Source of the DNA: an uncultured Ruminococcus sp. | Lineage (GTDB): Bacteria; Bacillota; Clostridia; Oscillospirales; CAG-272 | Direction: 5' to 3' | Length of the DNA stretch: 10,230 bases | NCBI GenBank assembly: GCA_902765885.1 | Contig: CACXBN010000281.1 | Location: 1 to 10,230, forward strand | Part shown: positions 6,042 through 10,230 of the stretch, in pieces | Numbering within the stretch: position 1 is the first letter of the stretch | Layout of the letters: every line of letters begins with the position of its first letter | Translations under genes and position numbers: made by a program | The notes under the pieces: model-generated | What the model saw: the letters and a program-made list of their open reading frames with translations, nothing else | The model's database searches: none | Told to the model about the DNA's origin: nothing

Positions 6042-6084
6042 GAGACCGATCCCGCCACTCGGCGGGACAGCGGTCTCTTTTGTT
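6042..6084 (+). terminator. Strong terminator/attenuator-like hairpin in the recombinase leader
   Basis: GAGACCG (6042-6048) pairs with CGGTCTC (6071-6077). Inside it CCCGCC (6051-6056) pairs with GGCGGG (6061-6066) around an ACTC loop, leaving a small asymmetric internal loop (AT / ACAG). TTTTGTT (6078-6084) follows. The GC-rich stem plus T-run has the form of an intrinsic terminator. Because it lies downstream of the recombinase promoter, it would stop both metY read-through and new recombinase transcripts unless relieved. Confidence 0.75.
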
Positions 6085-6114
6085 ATCTTTAAACGGTACG
6101 GAAAGGAACAAACA

Positions 6115-7152
6115 ATGTCAAGGAATATCACTTTACAAAACTATGAGATCCGGAACACTTCTCCGAAAGAAAAGCGCTCCAAGCTCAGTGTAGCTGCTTA
6201 TGCAAGAATTTCAACCGAAGAAGATTCCACAGGCAAGGGAAGTTACGAAAACCAGAGAGAATACTTCGAAAACGAGATCCGCAAACATGAAGACTGGACT
6301 TTTTTCGGCATTTACGGCGATTATGCCAAAAGCGGATGTGGTGTCAAAGGAAGGAGCGGTTTCAAAATGCTCCTTGATGAATCAAAAAAAGGCAACATAA
6401 ATATCATCTTGACCAAATCCATCTCGAGATTTTCAAGAAACACCGCCGATTTCATAGAGGCAGTGAGACAGCTTAACAGCGTGAGAACAAATGTTATTTT
6501 TCTGGAAGAAGGAATAGAGACATTATCCGCAAACGGAGAACTCATACTGGCCGCATTATCTTCTGTAGCAGAAATGGAAAGCATGACGATCTCTCAAAAT
6601 CTTCAGATCACACTTAAAAGTCTTAATGAAATGGGCACACCTTCAACTCCCTCAAGATTCGGATATGTAAAAAACGGGACATCGTGGAACATCGTACCTG
6701 AAGAAGCATATGCCGTGAAAACAGCGTTCTGTATGTTTGCATCGGGAAAGAAATATTCTGAAATTGCCGCAGAACTCAACAACTTATGCCATAATCGACT
6801 GCCGTCAGGCAAAAAAACCGCCTGGAAACCAAGATCCGTCAAAAACCTTCTGTTATCTGAAAACTATATAGGCGATATTTATACAAACAAAACCGCAACC
6901 GTTATTACAGACAAAGGAAAAAGTTCAGTTCCAAATATCGGTATAAAGCCCAGATACTATATTTCCAATCATCACCCCGCCGTAATCGGCAGGGAGACGT
7001 TTGCGCTGACATGCAGATTGATATCGATTTCCTCACACTCGGATGAAAAGGCAAAAGCAGACTGTCTTTCGCAACTCCTGAAAGCCGCGGAAAACGACAT
7101 TTTACTCAGCGATATCATCGGAAAATATGCGCGGGAGGCAAAGACATGTTAA
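6115..7152 (+). CDS. Serine recombinase 1 (resolvase + recombinase domains, no zinc ribbon)
   Basis: A 345-aa site-specific serine recombinase. Seen: the catalytic motif YARIST (29-34) with nucleophile Ser33 and Arg31, a GRSGF segment (79-83, Arg80), and the active-site Arg pair in KSISRFSRN (Arg105, Arg108). A long helix runs at about 140-170. The Recombinase DNA-binding domain then covers about 178-300 (RFGYV, the YSEIAAELNN helix, SVKNLLLSENYIGDIYTNK, SNHHPAVIGRETF). The protein ends about 45 residues later with no CxxC zinc ribbon. Known: such enzymes cut both strands at short att sites through a phosphoserine link and can integrate, excise or invert DNA. Large serine recombinases are usually 450-700 aa, so this is a short form. 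The start at 6115 is chosen because AAAGGA is 7 nt upstream. An upstream in-frame ATG at 6040 sits inside the hairpin. It overlaps the next gene by 7 nt. Confidence 0.9.
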   Translation: MSRNITLQNYEIRNTSPKEKRSKLSVAAYARISTEEDSTGKGSYENQREYFENEIRKHEDWTFFGIYGDYAKSGCGVKGRSGFKMLLDESKKGNINIILTKSISRFSRNTADFIEAVRQLNSVRTNVIFLEEGIETLSANGELILAALSSVAEMESMTISQNLQITLKSLNEMGTPSTPSRFGYVKNGTSWNIVPEEAYAVKTAFCMFASGKKYSEIAAELNNLCHNRLPSGKKTAWKPRSVKNLLLSENYIGDIYTNKTATVITDKGKSSVPNIGIKPRYYISNHHPAVIGRETFALTCRLISISSHSDEKAKADCLSQLLKAAENDILLSDIIGKYAREAKTC

Positions 7153-8381
7153 TTCAGGCATCCACGAAACCGAGGGTCGCGGCATACGCAAGAGTGTCGA
7201 CTGATCTTGACACCCAGGAATCAAGCTATGACAATCAGATAGAGATTTATAAAAGAAAAATCCAGAACAACCCAGAATGGGAGTTTGCAGGTGTTTATTC
7301 GGATAAAGACTGTACGGGAACCAACGTGAGCAGACCGGGATTCACCAGAATGATGGAAGACGCTAACGCGGGGATAATAGATATAATACTCGTGAAAAGC
7401 ATAAGCCGCTTCGCGCGTAATGTCATGATAACAATCGAAAAAATCAGATATCTCAAATCCATTGGTGTCAGGATCATTTTCGAGAAGGAGAAGATAGACA
7501 CTGCTGACAATTATTCCGAAATGGTTCTTACGATACTTTCCGCATTCTGCCAGGAGGAGAGCAGAAACATATCCGAAAGAGTTAAAACGGGCCTGAAAAT
7601 GAGAGCTCATAACAGTCAAGTCAGATGGTGCCCCACATATGGATACAGAAAGGGTAAAAACGGAGAATATATCGTCAACGGTGAAGAAGCTGAGGTGGTC
7701 AAAAAAATATTCGAACTGTACTCTGAAGGTTCAAGCATCATGAAAATCACAAACGGACTTAACGAAGAACTGATTCCCGGTCCACGAGGAGGAATATGGA
7801 AAAAGGAAACAGTGCGGGATATTCTTCATAATGTTAAATACACCGGAGATATATTCACAAACAAATATATAACCGTTGACTATTTATCTCATAAAATCAT
7901 AAGAAATGACGGCACCGTCGAGAGAATTCATATAAGGGGGCATCATACTCCTATCATTTCTCTGAGCCTTTTCGAAAGCGTAAGGGACAAACTCTGTTCA
8001 AACGACTCAAAAAGGTCATCTCAAAAACCGTTCTACGATAATCTCAAATGTCCGTATTGCAATTCCTCACTCCACAAAAAACGCATGGACGCCGGAACAT
8101 TCTGGGCATGTGTGCCATTTTCAAAAAATGATAACGAGAACCATTGCGGGACTTGCTTTATTCCGTCGGATATAATGGAAAGAAAAATAGCGAATGTACT
8201 CGGGAGCACGGATTGTTCGTTTGTTACGGAAAGTGAGCAGGTTACCAAAGAACACTTTCCCGAATCGGAGCTTTTTCTTTCTGCATATGATGACAGCCAT
8301 GTGAAATGCACGGTATCTCAAAAGGGAAAAACAGAAGAAATCTTTTTACCGATCGGTTTTGGAGAGGAGGAAAACACGTAA
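7146..8381 (+). CDS. Serine recombinase 2 (resolvase + recombinase + zinc ribbon)
   Basis: A 411-aa serine recombinase, the longest of the three. Seen: YARVST (14-19) with nucleophile Ser18 and Arg16, SRPGF (62-66, Arg63), KSISRFARN (84-92) with the Arg88/Arg91 pair, and the QEESRNISERVKTGLK helix at 136-151. The Recombinase domain runs at about 163-285 (YGYRKG, VVKKIFELYSEGSS, VRDILHNVKYTGDIFTNK, GHHTPIISLSLFE). A zinc ribbon starts with CPYC (302-305) and is completed by Cys322 and by Cys334 or Cys337. After the ribbon only about 70 residues remain, without the long coiled coil that controls direction in large serine integrases. The start ATG at 7146 has GGGAGG 7 nt upstream and overlaps the end of recombinase 1, suggesting coupled translation. 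The stop TAA shares its last A with the ATG of recombinase 3. Confidence 0.92.
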   Translation: MLIQASTKPRVAAYARVSTDLDTQESSYDNQIEIYKRKIQNNPEWEFAGVYSDKDCTGTNVSRPGFTRMMEDANAGIIDIILVKSISRFARNVMITIEKIRYLKSIGVRIIFEKEKIDTADNYSEMVLTILSAFCQEESRNISERVKTGLKMRAHNSQVRWCPTYGYRKGKNGEYIVNGEEAEVVKKIFELYSEGSSIMKITNGLNEELIPGPRGGIWKKETVRDILHNVKYTGDIFTNKYITVDYLSHKIIRNDGTVERIHIRGHHTPIISLSLFESVRDKLCSNDSKRSSQKPFYDNLKCPYCNSSLHKKRMDAGTFWACVPFSKNDNENHCGTCFIPSDIMERKIANVLGSTDCSFVTESEQVTKEHFPESELFLSAYDDSHVKCTVSQKGKTEEIFLPIGFGEEENT

Positions 8382-9304
8382 TGGATCTGTTTATCAGGAA
8401 AGACAACTTCAAAGAAAAAGAGAAGAGAAACGTATCAGCATATGTAAGGGTCAGCACATCTGATCCCGAGCAGAAATCCAGCTACGATTCTCAGCTGAAC
8501 TATTACAGATCATTGATAGAATCTTCGGATTGCTGGGCATTTTCGGGAATTTACGCAGATACTGCAACAGGCACCGGAACAAGGAAAAGAAAAGAATTCA
8601 TGAAAATGATAGATTCTGCCATTCGGGATAATACGGATATCATTTTGTGCAAATCAATAAGCAGATGGGCAAGAAACATAGTCGATGCGCTGAGAAGCAT
8701 CAATATCCTCAGGAGCCATAACATCACCGTCATATTCGAAGAAGAAAAAATCAACACTTCTCTGCCCGATGACATATACAGACTTAATCTTGCCGCTTCA
8801 GTGGTCCAGCATGAAAGTGAAGCCAACAGCGAAAACCACAAATGGGTATACAGGCACAGTGCCATGTCAGGCATACACAATGTGGGCAGCAACCACTACT
8901 TCGGATATGACGGACATGATAAAACTTTGAAGCCGAACGGCGCCGCGAATATGGTAAAAGCAATGTTCTCGATGTTTCTTGACGGAGCCGGATACTCTGA
9001 AATAGCGCAATTTCTTAACAGAGAAGGATATAAAACGGTCAGGGGAAATGATTTTACTTCCCGTGCTGTCAGGGACATTCTGAAAAATGAAATATATACC
9101 GGAGATATGATTTTTCAGAAAAGTCCCTCAAGAAACATTATCACAGGAGAGATCGACAGATCCCAAACCCAAAGAAAGGTTTCCGGGCATCATGTTCCGA
9201 TAATAGATCTCGTTTCATTTAACAAAGCTCAGTGCCTGATGAAAAAGAAATACGCTAAATATGGCAAACGCAAAAAAATCGCGTCTGATATTTTTGTATT
9301 ATGA
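8381..9304 (+). CDS. Serine recombinase 3 (short, resolvase + recombinase domains)
   Basis: A 307-aa serine recombinase, the shortest of the set. Seen: YVRVST (21-26) with nucleophile Ser25 and Arg23, a Lys/Arg-rich segment TRKRKEF (67-73) where the others have RSGF/RPGF, and KSISRWARN (91-99) with Arg95 and Arg98. A DNA-binding Recombinase domain at about 170-285 includes YFGYDG, YSEIAQFLNREGY, AVRDILKNEIYTGDM and SGHHVPIIDLVSF. It ends in a basic tail (YAKYGKRKKIAS) without a zinc ribbon or coiled coil. The helix after the catalytic domain differs from the others (VVQHESEANSENHKWVY, 141-157). The start is the ATG at 8381 in a TAATG stop/start junction, with GGAGG 10 nt upstream. Inference: it may act as a partner subunit or directionality factor for its siblings, because its tail is too short for an independent large serine integrase. 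Confidence 0.9.
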   Translation: MDLFIRKDNFKEKEKRNVSAYVRVSTSDPEQKSSYDSQLNYYRSLIESSDCWAFSGIYADTATGTGTRKRKEFMKMIDSAIRDNTDIILCKSISRWARNIVDALRSINILRSHNITVIFEEEKINTSLPDDIYRLNLAASVVQHESEANSENHKWVYRHSAMSGIHNVGSNHYFGYDGHDKTLKPNGAANMVKAMFSMFLDGAGYSEIAQFLNREGYKTVRGNDFTSRAVRDILKNEIYTGDMIFQKSPSRNIITGEIDRSQTQRKVSGHHVPIIDLVSFNKAQCLMKKKYAKYGKRKKIASDIFVL

Positions 9305-9334
9305 TTGACATTTTCAAACCAAATAGTGCATAAT
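9305..9334 (+). promoter_or_regulatory. Promoter of the PI-PLC gene
   Basis: TTGACA (9305-9310) begins one base after the recombinase 3 stop codon. After 18 nt it is followed by CATAAT (9329-9334), giving a leader of about 40 nt. There is no terminator between recombinase 3 and this promoter, so recombinase transcripts may also run into the PI-PLC gene. Confidence 0.65.
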
Positions 9335-9381
9335 ACTCTCGTGAATCAGGTGCAACTCCGACTTAACAGATGAGGTGAAGA

Positions 9382-10230
9382 ATGGCAAAACGTAAAAAAA
9401 GGCTCAAAACACGCAGGCAGCATTCATTTCTGACTGTTCTAAGCAGAATACTGTTTCTTTTGCTCGTAGTTGTCGTTATTGCGGCAGCTGTGCTTTTTCT
9501 GGTGCCTCTGACTGAAACCAGAGACCCGGTTAAAATACAGGGATCGGAAAAATGGATGGGCAATATAAGCGACGATGCCTTGCTAACCGAGATTTCCGTA
9601 CCCGGAACACATGACAGTGCGACCGAATATGTGCAGCTTGCCTTTTTTTCAAAGTGTCAGGCTTCTGATATATACACACAGCTGAATGACGGGTTCAGAT
9701 ATCTTGACATAAGACTGGGAATGGACAAAAAAGGCGGAGATGAGGCCCTCAGCCTGTGGCATGGCTTTTGTCGATGCAAAACTTCTTTTTGGCCATGGTC
9801 ACCGTCAATGTTTCTGGATGACGTCCTTGAACAATGTTACAGATTTCTCGATGAAAATCCCTCTGAAACAATCATTTTTTCAGTAAAAATAGAGAGAGAC
9901 TGCAGTACGTCGGATTTTCAGAGACTTTTCAAAAAATACACGGATGAAAACACAGACTTCTGGCTGCTCACAGATACGATTCCGAAACTGGGAGAATGCA
10001 GAGGGAAGATCGTCCTTTTCAGAAGATATGCAGATGAAGCGGGACTCGGAAAAGCCTCGGGAATAGAAATGATATGGAATGATCAGGGAAACGCATATGA
10101 TATCAATATGAATGCTGCATATGAAAAAGAACCCGGTTATACTCTTCTCGTACAGGACAGATATAAATATGGTACCGACGACAAATGGTCTGCATTTCTC
10201 AGAGGACTCGAGACTCCAAAAGCAGACGGA
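9382..10230 (+). CDS. Membrane-anchored PI-PLC X-domain phosphodiesterase (3' end missing)
   Basis: The first 283 codons, running off the right edge. Seen: a basic N-terminus (KRKKRLKTRRQ) and one hydrophobic segment at 16-42 give an inside-to-outside anchor. The PI-PLC X domain follows from about residue 60. The catalytic pair is present: His77 in VPGTHDSAT with Asp78, and His127 in LWHGFC. LDIR (108-111) places an Arg where calcium-independent bacterial PI-PLCs have their key Arg69 (Bacillus cereus numbering). GKIVLFRR (208-215) is the usual later core strand. Known: these enzymes cleave phosphatidylinositol to diacylglycerol and cyclic inositol phosphate. Inference: an extracellular or surface phosphodiesterase acting on PI, GPI-like or host lipids. 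Six cysteines in the extracellular part, including a CxC at 130-132, are unusual. The start ATG has GAGGTG 4 nt upstream. The rest of the barrel lies outside the window. Confidence 0.88.
   Translation, partial: MAKRKKRLKTRRQHSFLTVLSRILFLLLVVVVIAAAVLFLVPLTETRDPVKIQGSEKWMGNISDDALLTEISVPGTHDSATEYVQLAFFSKCQASDIYTQLNDGFRYLDIRLGMDKKGGDEALSLWHGFCRCKTSFWPWSPSMFLDDVLEQCYRFLDENPSETIIFSVKIERDCSTSDFQRLFKKYTDENTDFWLLTDTIPKLGECRGKIVLFRRYADEAGLGKASGIEMIWNDQGNAYDINMNAAYEKEPGYTLLVQDRYKYGTDDKWSAFLRGLETPKADG

Noticed and set aside
6040..6114. Upstream in-frame ATG extending recombinase 1 by 25 residues
   Set aside because: The extension would be encoded by the terminator-like hairpin and has no Shine-Dalgarno, while the ATG at 6115 has a well-placed AAAGGA.
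8306..8380. Upstream in-frame ATG extending recombinase 3 by 25 residues
   Set aside because: It would overlap recombinase 2 deeply, lacks an RBS, and the TAATG junction at 8379-8383 with GGAGG upstream is the natural start.
5925..9381. Direct repeats or att sites bounding the recombinase operon
   Set aside because: Comparing 5925-6114 with 9305-9381 by eye gave no shared stretch beyond the TTGACA promoter hexamer, so no element boundary can be drawn.

Overview
The window looks like a chromosomal stretch from a low-to-moderate G+C Gram-positive bacterium, most likely a member of the Clostridia. The reasons are consensus-type sigma-A promoters, strong GGAGG-type ribosome binding sites, a YmdB-family phosphodiesterase, a MinD-like ATPase next to a methylglyoxal-synthase-fold gene, and a set of SpoIVCA/large-serine-recombinase-type proteins typical of Firmicutes. 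A species cannot be named from the sequence.

The left part (1-4082) is transcribed leftward. It holds the N-terminal 129 codons of a YjmF-like short-chain dehydrogenase with its own promoter. Next is a two-gene operon of ymdB and a lipoprotein polysaccharide deacetylase, which overlap by 8 nt and end in a rho-independent terminator. Then comes a second two-gene operon, a MinD-like ATPase followed by a methylglyoxal-synthase-like protein, driven by a near-perfect promoter (TTGACA/TATAAT) and closed by its own terminator. The methylglyoxal-synthase-like protein aligns without gaps to the real enzymes but has lost several catalytic residues, including the proposed catalytic aspartate. It is therefore probably not a methylglyoxal synthase.

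The centre (4083-6114) has a long non-coding leader of about 560 bases, with a CCTA/TAGG palindrome and a Shine-Dalgarno-preceded 18-codon ORF. It is followed by a complete metY (O-acetylhomoserine sulfhydrylase) on the + strand. After metY comes a compact control region: a TTGACA/TACAAT promoter, an 18-bp palindrome over the presumed start point, and at once a strong hairpin with a T-tract.

The right part (6115-9304) is an operon of three different serine recombinases (345, 411 and 307 aa), joined by stop/start overlaps of 7 nt and 1 nt. All three keep the catalytic Tyr-x-Arg-x-Ser motif and the Arg pair. Only the middle one has a zinc ribbon and none has a long coiled-coil tail. No relaxase, replication gene or cargo is visible beside them. 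A new promoter starts directly after the third recombinase and drives a membrane-anchored PI-PLC-type phosphodiesterase that runs off the right edge.

The two most unusual items are the catalytically degenerate MGS-like protein paired with a MinD-like ATPase, and the cargo-less triple-recombinase operon with its promoter/palindrome/hairpin control region. Residue comparisons to known enzymes were made from memory of those sequences, with no database search.
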